Program-made: the position numbers and the translations under genes
Shown: positions 14,336 through 20,826 of the stretch, one piece after another
Numbering within the stretch: the first letter of the stretch is position 1
Layout: every line of letters starts with the position of its first letter
DNA from: DATBLQ01 sp036555325
Lineage (GTDB): Bacteria; Pseudomonadota; Alphaproteobacteria; Rhizobiales; Aestuariivirgaceae
Direction of reading: 5' to 3'
Assembly: GCA_036555325.1 (NCBI GenBank)
Contig: DATBLQ010000045.1
Location: 1 to 20,826 of the forward strand
DNA length: 20,826 nucleotides
Notes under the pieces: generated by a model
Database searches by the model: none
The model's input: only the letters and a program-made list of their open reading frames with translations
Told to the model about the DNA's origin: nothing

Positions 14336-15046
14336 ATGATCGTTTCATCATTCCTGAGGCTCTTGCTGTTGTGTGCACTTGCAAGCATCGCGAGCGCGCA
14401 GACGCTGCCGCTGCCGCAGAATCTTGTCAATCTGAATAGCGGCCAGGGCTCAGATTTGCTGAAGGAAAGCGAGGCGCTGAAATCCTACTGGCCTCTGAGC
14501 ATCCAGTTCCTCACCCAAAAGAATCAAGCCTTCTGTGGCGTGGCCAGTATCGTCATGGTGCTTAATGCTCTGGGCGTACCCGCACCCACGACGCCAGAGT
14601 TTGATCCTTACCACACCTTTACCCAGGAGAATGTGTTCAACGCCGCCACCGAAAAGATCTTGCCGCAGGAAACCATACGCGAAATGGGCATGACGCTGGA
14701 TCAAGTCGGAGCTTTTATTTCCTCCTATGCGGTGAAGGTTGAAGTGCACCACGCAGCGGATAGCACTCCGGAGAAATTCCGCACAATGGCAAGAGAGTAT
14801 TTGGACAAGAGTGACCACCATGTGATTGTGAATTACCTTCGCAAGACCATCGGTCAAGAGAAGGGCGGGCACATTTCACCCTTGGCAGCCTATGATGCCG
14901 ACACGGACCGCTTTCTGATCCTTGACGTGGCTCGCTATAAGTATCCTCCGGTGTGGATATCCACAGCCGAGCTGTTCGCAGCCATGAACACACCCGATGC
15001 AGATAACGAAAATCGAAGTCGCGGCTTTGTACTTGTCAGCAGATGA
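14336..15046 (+). CDS. Exported phytochelatin-synthase family cysteine peptidase
   Basis: A 236-residue protein with a signal peptide (about residues 1-21, LLLLCALASIASA) and a phytochelatin-synthase fold of papain type. The catalytic triad is visible: C67 in NQAFCGVASIVMVLNAL, H179 in GGHISPLAAYD and D197 in RFLILDVARYKYPPVWI. Bacterial members lack the plant C-terminal domain and mainly cleave glutathione to gamma-Glu-Cys, making little phytochelatin; with a signal peptide the site would be the periplasm. Start ATG 14336 has GGAGA nine bases upstream. The 219 bases before it hold no gene; GTTCAC/GTGAAC at 14216-14242 is a weak six-base inverted repeat. It is convergent with the beta-propeller gene. 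A role in thiol or metal homeostasis is a family-based inference. Confidence 0.92.
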   Translation: MIVSSFLRLLLLCALASIASAQTLPLPQNLVNLNSGQGSDLLKESEALKSYWPLSIQFLTQKNQAFCGVASIVMVLNALGVPAPTTPEFDPYHTFTQENVFNAATEKILPQETIREMGMTLDQVGAFISSYAVKVEVHHAADSTPEKFRTMAREYLDKSDHHVIVNYLRKTIGQEKGGHISPLAAYDADTDRFLILDVARYKYPPVWISTAELFAAMNTPDADNENRSRGFVLVSR

Positions 15047-15118
15047 TGACGTAAGGAACGCTCCGGTCCGCACTACGTACGGACTCTTGCCCGGAAAAGC
15101 CTCTAGCGGGGCCGGACC

Positions 15119-16066
15119 CTAGTTTGGGGCCTGCAGTCTCGAGATACGGCCTCCCGCCAGCCAGAGCGATCCTGCGCCGTAGCGGACTTGCCCACCCATG
15201 CCGTGACCGCCTATGAACCTCCGGATCAGTGCATTGGTTCTCGGGTTGATCTGTGTTACGGGAGCGTCGCGCATAGACACCCAAACATAACCCCCGCCAG
15301 TGGCAATGCTTGCAGATCCAGGAGGGAGGCCAGTTTTGATGTTGGCTAAAATTTCCCCCGTCCTGGCGTCGATCTTGTCTACGGAGGAATCACTTTGGTT
15401 GAACACCCAGACGAACCCTTCTCCAGAGGCCACGAAACTCGGAGCATCGTGAAGTTCAACAGTGGACGCGATGGAGTTTGTCCGGGGATCGATCCTGTAA
15501 AGTTCATGTCTGGCGGGTCCGCTTACCCAAACCGAGCCATCGGAGACAACCACGTTGGAAATGCCCGACGGCAGCGCAATTTTTGCCTCAGCAATTCCGG
15601 TTCGGGCATTGAACCGCACCAGGGCGTCGCCAAATTCGTCTGCCGTCAAAACCCAAACCGCACCCTCGCCAACCGCCATATTTCCCTGGGTTGACATCGT
15701 GGGCGCCCGGATTGTCTTCACTGGTGAATAGGTATTCGGGTCGATCTCGAAGATTGCTCCTTTTTTCTGATCGGAGATCCAGACCGAGGTCTCATCGATA
15801 GCCAGCGCCTGGGCTGCTGTTATGCCGTCGATTCTTACTTCCGTGAAGTCGTTGGTTGTAGCTTCGATGCGCACCAAGATCGCACCGTCGCATCCAGTCA
15901 TCGTCCACAGGGACCCGAAACCAAATTCCATCGCCTGGACCAGGCGGTGAACCCGCGTTTGGACAGCCAACTCCTCGACTGGAAGTTCCTCCGCGGCCCA
16001 GCTCGAGTTTGGCACAAGCATGGAAGCAAGGACTGGGAGACTGAGAAACCATCGCCTCATGACCAT
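15119..16066 (-). CDS. Exported seven-repeat beta-propeller protein (Vgb/YncE-like)
   Basis: A 315-residue protein with a signal peptide (about residues 1-24, MRRWFLSLPVLASM...SSWAA). The mature part is made of repeats of about 42 residues, each with G-x-VWV then a hydrophobic strand and IDPRTN or a variant: FGSLWTMTGC, ETSVWISDQKKGAIFEIDPN, GAVWVLTADEFGDALVRFNA, GSVWVSGPARHELYRIDPRT, GFVWVFNQSDSSVDKIDART, GYVWVSMRDAPVTQINPRTN and GSLWLAGGRISRLQ. That gives seven blades. Relatives include streptogramin-lyase-like and YVTN/YncE-like periplasmic propellers that bind partners rather than act as enzymes. ATG 16066 is chosen because GGAGG lies seven bases upstream; the 26 residues before it in frame have no signal character. 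It is convergent with the phytochelatin-synthase gene and divergent from the large regulator. Confidence 0.88.
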   Translation of the reverse strand: MVMRRWFLSLPVLASMLVPNSSWAAEELPVEELAVQTRVHRLVQAMEFGFGSLWTMTGCDGAILVRIEATTNDFTEVRIDGITAAQALAIDETSVWISDQKKGAIFEIDPNTYSPVKTIRAPTMSTQGNMAVGEGAVWVLTADEFGDALVRFNARTGIAEAKIALPSGISNVVVSDGSVWVSGPARHELYRIDPRTNSIASTVELHDAPSFVASGEGFVWVFNQSDSSVDKIDARTGEILANIKTGLPPGSASIATGGGYVWVSMRDAPVTQINPRTNALIRRFIGGHGMGGQVRYGAGSLWLAGGRISRLQAPN

Positions 16067-16224
16067 CGAAGTTCCTCCCTGCTTAGTAAACGTTCTTCTA
16101 CGCCACGTTCTGGGCGTTGGACAGTTACTTTCATATAGAAGCACCCGCGGGCAAACGATGAACAGTTAGGCTTCGAGTCTTCACTGGAATTGCCGCTTAC
16201 TTTGGGTAGGATCGGTGTACTGCG

Positions 16225-19200
16225 ATGGTGGCTGAACTTGGACCCGATATCTCCACTTGGTTGCGCAAGCTCGGCTTGGAGCAATATGAGCAGGCTTTTG
16301 TCAGCAATGCCATCGAGCCCAGTCTCCTGCCGCACCTTACCTCTGAGGATTTGAAGGACCTCGGCGTTACCCTGGTGGGGCATCGCCGCAAATTACTCGA
16401 TGCCATCGCCGTGCTGCGGGAAACGCAAACACACGCGTCGGGCAATCGCGGCGAGGATTTGAAGCCGACCACCGCGCCCGAAGCCGAGCGTCGACAGGTC
16501 ACCATTCTCTTCGCAGATTTGGTCGGGTTCACTGCTTTGGGGAATCGACTTGACGCTGAAGTCATTCATGGGCTTCTGCAAAGATATTTTGAAAAAGTCG
16601 ACAGTATTATTGAAGAACACGGCGGGCGCATCGATAAACATATCGGCGACTGCGCAATGGCGGTGTTCGGTGCTCCGGTGGCGCATGGGAATGATGCCGA
16701 ACGTGCCATCCGCGCCGCTCTGTCGATCAAAACCGCAGTGCCACAAATTATGACTGAGGACGGGACACCTTTGGCGGTGCACATCGGTGTTGCTGGCGGG
16801 CAGGTCGTTGCCAGCCGAACGGGCAGCTCCAGCCACAGCGAATATACAGTCACAGGCGAAACCGTGAATCTTGCCTCCAGGCTCACCGCTGCAGCTTCCG
16901 CCGGCGAAATACTCATTTCTGATGATGTCCAACGTCCACTGGCCGATCAGCTGTCCTGCACGAAAGCGCGTTCCCTAACTATCAAGGGTTTTGCCAATCC
17001 GGTGCCGGCCTGGCTTCTGGTCGACCTGCGTCAAGCTGGCAGCAGCCGGCCATTTGTGGGACGGCGGAGCGAACTGCGGCTTTTCCAGGCTGCCATCGAG
17101 ACTTGCCTCGATACGGGTCGGGGACAAACTCTGTATGTTCGCGGCGAAGCCGGCCTTGGCAAGACGAGCTTGGTCGAGACTGTTCTTGCGATGGCGCGGC
17201 AGGCTGGATTCGCCTGCCATATGGGCCATGTCCTGGATTTCGGGGGCAAGGGTCGGGATGCGATCAGAGCGCTGGCACGCAGCCTGGTTGGCCTTGCAGC
17301 CACAAGCGATAAAGCGCCTGGCAGCGCTGCTTCCGCAGCGGTGACTGAATGTGAACGCGTTCTGCCATCTGATGCTCCCCTGCTCTACGATCTTCTCGAT
17401 CTCCCCCTGCCAAGTGAGCTCAAGGTTCTCTATGAAGCCATGGACAGCCGCACCCGCAGCGAGCGTCGGCAAGAAACTCTTGCGCGTTTGATCGAGCGGG
17501 CAAGCCGTCGTCAACCCCGCGTGCTGGCGGTCGAGGATATTCACTGGGCCGAACCAACAATACTTGCCGATCTGGCGAAACTCGTCACAACCGTGGCACA
17601 AATTCCTGCCCTTCTGATTATGACCTCTCGCAGCGACCGCGATCCGCTCGACGGGGAGTGGCGCTCCAGAGCAGCCGCGGCTCCGCTGATGACAATTGAT
17701 CTCGCGCCCCTTCCGCCTGATGATGCGCGCGCCGTTGCAGCAGCCTTCCTCGTTGAAGACATAGATTTGGTCAAACACTGTCTCGAACGCGCTGCCGGCA
17801 ATCCGCTATTTCTCGAACAGCTTCTTCGTCACGCAACCGAAAGCAAGGAGCTGGGCGTCCCGGCCTCAATCCAAAGTTTGGTACAGGCTCGGCTTGATCG
17901 GCTCAATCGAGAGGAGAAAAGAGCCGTCCAGGCTGCCGCTGTCATTGGGCAACGTTTTGACCGCGCAGTTGTCGCATACCTTGTTGAAGGATCAAATGAC
18001 TTTTGCGACCAGTTGGTCGCGCACCAATTCATCAGACGACAGCCCGATAGTGACGTCTTCATGTTTTCGCATGCGCTGATCCGGGAAGCGACCTACGAAA
18101 CTTTGCTAAGAGGTCAACGCCACCAACTCCACAGGCGGGCGGCCGAGTGGTATCTAGATCGGGATCCCATGCTGCGCGCCGCACATCTCGATCGTGCACG
18201 GGATCCACAAGCGGCCGGCGCTTATCTGATCGCGGCTCGTTCGCAGGCGGCCGCATATCGACCAGATTCGGCGCTGTCGCTCGTCAAACGTGGAATCGAG
18301 CTTGTTGGTGATGGCGCCGGGCGGTTCGAATTGACTCATCTTAAGGGCGAAATCCTGCATGACGTTGGAGACATGTCGGGAGCACAGGATGCTTACGAAA
18401 CCTCCCTACAGATGGCAGGAGATGACCGGGAACGCTGTTTGGCGTGGATGGGGCTGGCGGCCGTAAGGCGAGTTACAGACAACCTTGATGGGGCTCTCGC
18501 TGATTTGCAGCGAGCCGAAGCTGCTGCCACTCAACTGAATCTTCACGCCGAGCTGGCCCGTATTCACGTGCTGCGCGGAAATCTGTGTTTTCCTCGCGGT
18601 GATCTCGATGGGTGTCTGAGGGAGCACAACACTGCACTTGAGATTGCGCGGAACGCAGGAGCTGCGGACCTGGAGGCGATGGCCCTCGGGGGTTTGGGTG
18701 ACGCCGAGTATGTGCGTGGCCACATGCTCAGCGCTCATCGCCGTTTCCGCGAATGCGTGGACATTTGCGAGCAGCACGGCTTTGGTCGGATCGCCGTAGC
18801 TAATCGGCCGATGCTCGGCTTTACACGTTGGCTTGCTGGAGACGCTCGTGGGGCGCTTTCAGACATCGAGGCTGCCATCAGCGCCGCACACACCGTTGGA
18901 CATCGACGCGCGGAGATGATTGGGCATCACGCAGCATGTGCTTGTCAGCATGCCTTGTTGCGGTTCGACGCCGCATTGGAACATGCCGAAGCGGCTTTGA
19001 CTCTCTCGCAACAACTGTCAGCGCGGCGTTTCGATGCCGAAGCTCTGGCCTATCGTGCGGACCTCTATCGCCTCGCCGGGCGGCACGCAGAAGCAATCGC
19101 CGATGCGCAGGAGGCAGTCAGAGTATGCCGCGAAACCGGTGCGGCGTTCCTCGGACCTTTTGCACTCGGCATTCTCGCCTTGGCCACTGATGACCCTAAA

Positions 19201-19557
19201 ACCAGACTAAAAGCCTTGCAGGAGGCAGACGAATTGCTTCGTGCCGGCGCGGTGGGTCACAATTACCTTCTGTTCCGACGCGATGCCATTGAAGCTTGTC
19301 TCGCCATGGCAGACTGGGACGGCGCAGAGCGTTTCGCGGCTGATTTGGCCGATCTCCCAGAGCCGACGCCTTTCACGACGTTCTATGTGGCGCGCGGCAG
19401 AGCGCTCGCATCGCATGGACGAGGTCATTGTCACGCAACGCTTGCTCAGGAGCTCCAACGTCTGCGGGAAGAAGGTGAGCAAATGGGCCTTCTTATCGCT
19501 CTACCCGCGATCGAAAAAGCGATGGCTGACTTGCAACGCCGAACGACGGCTAATTAG
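16225..19557 (+). CDS. SAM-domain/class III adenylate cyclase/AAA ATPase/TPR signalling protein
   Basis: A 1110-residue cytoplasmic regulator. Residues 6-66 form a SAM domain (WLRKLGLEQYEQAFVSNAI, LTSEDLKDLGVTLVGHRRKL). Residues 90-240 are a class III cyclase domain with both metal-binding aspartates (D98 in FADLVGFT, D142 in HIGDCAMAVFG) and ETVNLASRL for substrate. Residues 278-600 are an AAA/NTPase module with Walker A GEAGLGKTS (307-315) and Walker B VLAVEDIHWAEP (D438). About 640-1080 is a TPR-like helical repeat array (ALADLQRAEAAA, AHRRFRECVDIC, AIADAQEAVRVCRETG). This architecture is common in rhizobia and relatives, where such proteins make cAMP in response to unknown inputs. The TPR region may bind a partner, and NTP hydrolysis may gate the cyclase. 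The start at ATG 16225 matches the SAM domain; only a distant TAGGA lies upstream. Confidence 0.95.
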   Translation: MVAELGPDISTWLRKLGLEQYEQAFVSNAIEPSLLPHLTSEDLKDLGVTLVGHRRKLLDAIAVLRETQTHASGNRGEDLKPTTAPEAERRQVTILFADLVGFTALGNRLDAEVIHGLLQRYFEKVDSIIEEHGGRIDKHIGDCAMAVFGAPVAHGNDAERAIRAALSIKTAVPQIMTEDGTPLAVHIGVAGGQVVASRTGSSSHSEYTVTGETVNLASRLTAAASAGEILISDDVQRPLADQLSCTKARSLTIKGFANPVPAWLLVDLRQAGSSRPFVGRRSELRLFQAAIETCLDTGRGQTLYVRGEAGLGKTSLVETVLAMARQAGFACHMGHVLDFGGKGRDAIRALARSLVGLAATSDKAPGSAASAAVTECERVLPSDAPLLYDLLDLPLPSELKVLYEAMDSRTRSERRQETLARLIERASRRQPRVLAVEDIHWAEPTILADLAKLVTTVAQIPALLIMTSRSDRDPLDGEWRSRAAAAPLMTIDLAPLPPDDARAVAAAFLVEDIDLVKHCLERAAGNPLFLEQLLRHATESKELGVPASIQSLVQARLDRLNREEKRAVQAAAVIGQRFDRAVVAYLVEGSNDFCDQLVAHQFIRRQPDSDVFMFSHALIREATYETLLRGQRHQLHRRAAEWYLDRDPMLRAAHLDRARDPQAAGAYLIAARSQAAAYRPDSALSLVKRGIELVGDGAGRFELTHLKGEILHDVGDMSGAQDAYETSLQMAGDDRERCLAWMGLAAVRRVTDNLDGALADLQRAEAAATQLNLHAELARIHVLRGNLCFPRGDLDGCLREHNTALEIARNAGAADLEAMALGGLGDAEYVRGHMLSAHRRFRECVDICEQHGFGRIAVANRPMLGFTRWLAGDARGALSDIEAAISAAHTVGHRRAEMIGHHAACACQHALLRFDAALEHAEAALTLSQQLSARRFDAEALAYRADLYRLAGRHAEAIADAQEAVRVCRETGAAFLGPFALGILALATDDPKTRLKALQEADELLRAGAVGHNYLLFRRDAIEACLAMADWDGAERFAADLADLPEPTPFTTFYVARGRALASHGRGHCHATLAQELQRLREEGEQMGLLIALPAIEKAMADLQRRTTAN

Positions 19558-19566
19558 AACTGTAAA

Positions 19567-19583
19567 GCGATCCGTTAGATCGC
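19567..19583. terminator. Short hairpin after the cyclase gene
   Basis: GCGATC (19567-19572) and GATCGC (19578-19583) form a six-base stem with a five-base loop, ten bases after the regulator stop. No T-run follows, so termination is possible but weak. It may only separate expression of the next small gene. Confidence 0.3.
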
Positions 19584-19613
19584 CAAGACCGGGTCGTCTA
19601 AGGGGAGGATGCG

Positions 19614-19943
19614 ATGCGAGTCGAGCTCATTACCAAGCGAGACGATCTTGTAATTCGGCGTTTGGTGCTTGATCCGGGCGAACCGATGTTTTGGCACAAG
19701 GACAGCTGCCATCGCTTCTCTGTCGTCGTGCGTGGTTCACGCCTTGCCATTGAATTCAAGGATTCCAAGGAGATTCTGGAGCTTGAGGTCTATCCCGGCA
19801 TGGTTGGCTGGGACGAGCCAGAGGAACGGGTTCATAGGGCAATCAATATGGGAAGCGAAACATATGAGGAGGTAGTGACCTTCTACCGCTCATCTTTCGA
19901 AGTCGAACCGCAGCCCATTGAAGAGGACGGCAAACCCGCATGA
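19614..19943 (+). CDS. Small cupin-like protein
   Basis: A 109-residue cytoplasmic protein predicted to be all beta: MRVELITKRDDLVIRRLVLD, PGEPMFWHKDSCHRFSVVVR, GSRLAIEFKD, LEVYPGMVGWDEPEERVHRA and VVTFYRSSFEVEP. The order PGEP-x-WH-D-CHRF ... GWDEP-E-VHRA fits a single small cupin barrel with possible metal-binding His residues in both halves. ATG 19614 has GGGGAGG close upstream. Its stop overlaps the ATG of the DUF62 stub by four bases (ATGA), so it was probably the upstream member of a two-gene operon whose second gene has been lost. Function unknown. Confidence 0.78.
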   Translation: MRVELITKRDDLVIRRLVLDPGEPMFWHKDSCHRFSVVVRGSRLAIEFKDSKEILELEVYPGMVGWDEPEERVHRAINMGSETYEEVVTFYRSSFEVEPQPIEEDGKPA

Positions 19944-20008
19944 TTGCATTGTTCACTGATTTCGGGCTGCACGGCCCTTTCAAGTGCGTTGAGCCAGGGC
20001 ATTCTGAC
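19940..20008 (+). pseudogene. 5' stub of a SAM hydroxide adenosyltransferase (DUF62) gene
   Basis: ATG 19940, overlapping the cupin stop, opens the frame MIALFTDFGLHGPF. This is the characteristic N-terminus of DUF62/SAM hydroxide adenosyltransferase proteins (M-I-x-LFTDFG...GP), which are about 260 residues long and degrade S-adenosylmethionine to adenosine. After 14 codons the similarity ends (KCVEPGHSDC...) and the frame closes at TGA 20006-20008 or nearby. Only the start of the gene remains; the rest has been deleted up to the convergent CBS gene. The match is short, but the motif is distinctive and sits at the natural start position. Confidence 0.55.
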
Positions 20009-20042
20009 TGCAGCTTACGGTGATGGCTTACTGTCGGCGATG

Positions 20043-20477
20043 CTAGCGGCGAGCAACAGCGTAGTCGCGCAAGACATTCGCCTCCAGTTCCAACTCGTCC
20101 AACCGATGCTTGACGACGTCGCCAATGCTGATGATGCCAATGAGGCTATCGCCTTCCGTCACGGGCACATGACGAATACGTCGATAAGTCATCGCTTTTG
20201 CCACTTGGGCGATGGAGTCTCCGGGTGAGCAGGTTACTACCGCCTTTGTCATGAGATCGGCCGCGGTCCGCCTTAGAACCTCGGCACCGTGTTCGGCAAG
20301 CCCTCGCGCGATGTCGCGCTCCGAAATGATTCCGTCCACCGTCGTTCCATTTTCGCTGACGACGAAGGCCCCAACACCCTCGATCATCAGACGCTTGGCT
20401 AGATGTTCAATGCTCAGATCGGGGCGGACTGTAACAACTTTGGTTCCCTTCGCCTTCAGAATGTCCGCAACGTGCAT
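20043..20477 (-). CDS. Two-CBS-domain protein
   Basis: A 144-residue protein of two CBS motifs (about residues 8-60 and 72-130). The first has VVTVRPDLSIEHLAKRLMIE, GVGAFVVSENG and VDGIISERDIARGL. The second has DLMTKAVVTCSPGDSIAQVA, RRIRHVPVTEGDSLIGIISI and GDVVKHRLDELE. Stand-alone CBS pairs form a Bateman module that binds adenosine nucleotides (AMP, ATP, NAD or SAM) and usually regulates a partner; no partner is adjacent. The short C-terminal helix (LELEANVLRDYAVAR) is typical of alphaproteobacterial versions. ATG 20477 has AAGGAG seven bases upstream. It is convergent with the cupin-DUF62 remnant. Confidence 0.93.
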   Translation of the reverse strand: MHVADILKAKGTKVVTVRPDLSIEHLAKRLMIEGVGAFVVSENGTTVDGIISERDIARGLAEHGAEVLRRTAADLMTKAVVTCSPGDSIAQVAKAMTYRRIRHVPVTEGDSLIGIISIGDVVKHRLDELELEANVLRDYAVARR

Positions 20478-20663
20478 GGCTGAACTCCTTCACCTGCTTC
20501 GGGCGGCCCGCGCGGGAACCGTTGCAAGCACCGCTGGTGGCGGCCCTGCACGACACTATAGCATTAACGTGAAGGCGCGAGATAACAGAGAATGAGGGGT
20601 GCCTGAGGAGAGTGGCAGCCAAGCAACCCGACCAACCCGTCGCATCGTGGAGCCTGGTCTGCC

Positions 20664-20826
20664 CTACCTTCGTACCGGTTCCTTACCTACCAGGCTGATC
20701 AGGGAGCCCAGTCCATCGACGGAAACATTGATGAACCTGCAATCCGATCCATCAAAATGCCAGGTAATCCTGCGGCGCTCGCGGTGAGACGCAGTGACAA
20801 CACCCTTCACCTTCTCGCCGCTCTCG
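20664..20826 (-). CDS. 3' end of an unidentified gene (partial at the right edge)
   Basis: The minus strand is open from the window edge to TAG at 20664-20666 and encodes about 53 residues, including ESGEKVKGVVTASHRERRRI, TWHFDGSDCRFINVSVDGLG and SLISLVGKEPVRR. It reads as beta-rich and protein-like, but I recognise no family. The gene starts outside the window. Between it and the CBS start (20478-20663) I see no gene. Confidence 0.4.
   Translation of the reverse strand, partial: ESGEKVKGVVTASHRERRRITWHFDGSDCRFINVSVDGLGSLISLVGKEPVRR

Noticed and set aside
16975..17778. 267-codon minus-strand ORF
   Set aside because: Antisense to the AAA module of the 1110-residue regulator, whose Walker motifs prove the plus frame.

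Overview
The window looks like the chromosome of an alphaproteobacterium, probably in the Hyphomicrobiales (Bradyrhizobium/Beijerinckiaceae-like). This is inferred from moderately high GC, AGGAG-type ribosome sites and the style of its protein families (TadG-like VWA protein, SAM-cyclase-AAA-TPR regulator, NDIY-type 5'-nucleotidase, alpha/beta-hydrolase-cyclase fusion). I cannot name a species. I see no rRNA, tRNA, CRISPR array, transposase or phage gene.

Layout. 1-1828 (minus): an RHS/SpvB-type secreted protein whose N-terminal part and C-terminal core plus tip are joined out of frame, with the middle missing. 2017-2185: a relic of a cache-domain gene. 2218-2694 (minus): a secreted allene-oxide-cyclase-barrel-like protein. 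2695-3064: no gene, but a perfect 13-bp inverted repeat. 3065-4171: two small ORFs and a 5'-truncated PKHD-type hydroxylase that has also lost its catalytic histidine. 4272-4442: a possible one-TM micro-protein. 4618-5888 (minus): tungstate-binding TupA running directly into the start of a SUMF1 (formylglycine-generating enzyme family) gene that is frameshifted and truncated. 6441-8054: TadG-like VWA protein. 8159-9557 (minus): GT2 glycosyltransferase and VOC protein. 9787-13203 (plus): periplasmic 5'-nucleotidase-type phosphohydrolase, exported cupin, MFS transporter. 13264-14116: an unidentified C-terminal fragment and a collapsed alpha/beta-hydrolase-adenylate-cyclase gene. 14336-15046: exported phytochelatin-synthase-like protease. 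15119-16066 (minus): exported seven-repeat beta-propeller. 16225-19557: 1110-aa SAM-cyclase-AAA-TPR regulator. 19614-19943: small cupin-like protein overlapping a 14-codon stub of a DUF62 (SAM hydroxide adenosyltransferase) gene. 20043-20477 (minus): two-CBS protein. 20664-20826 (minus): the 3' end of an unidentified gene.

How it fits together. The intact genes do not form an obvious pathway: most are single, oriented both ways, and many have signal peptides (AOC-like, TupA, nucleotidase, cupin, phytochelatin synthase, propeller), so the region leans towards envelope and periplasmic functions. The most striking property is the density of gene relics. At least five genes are truncated, frameshifted or collapsed by internal deletion, and in several the two ends survive side by side with the middle gone. 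I found no convincing new multi-gene system. The relic pattern and the RHS tip are the points most worth a second look.
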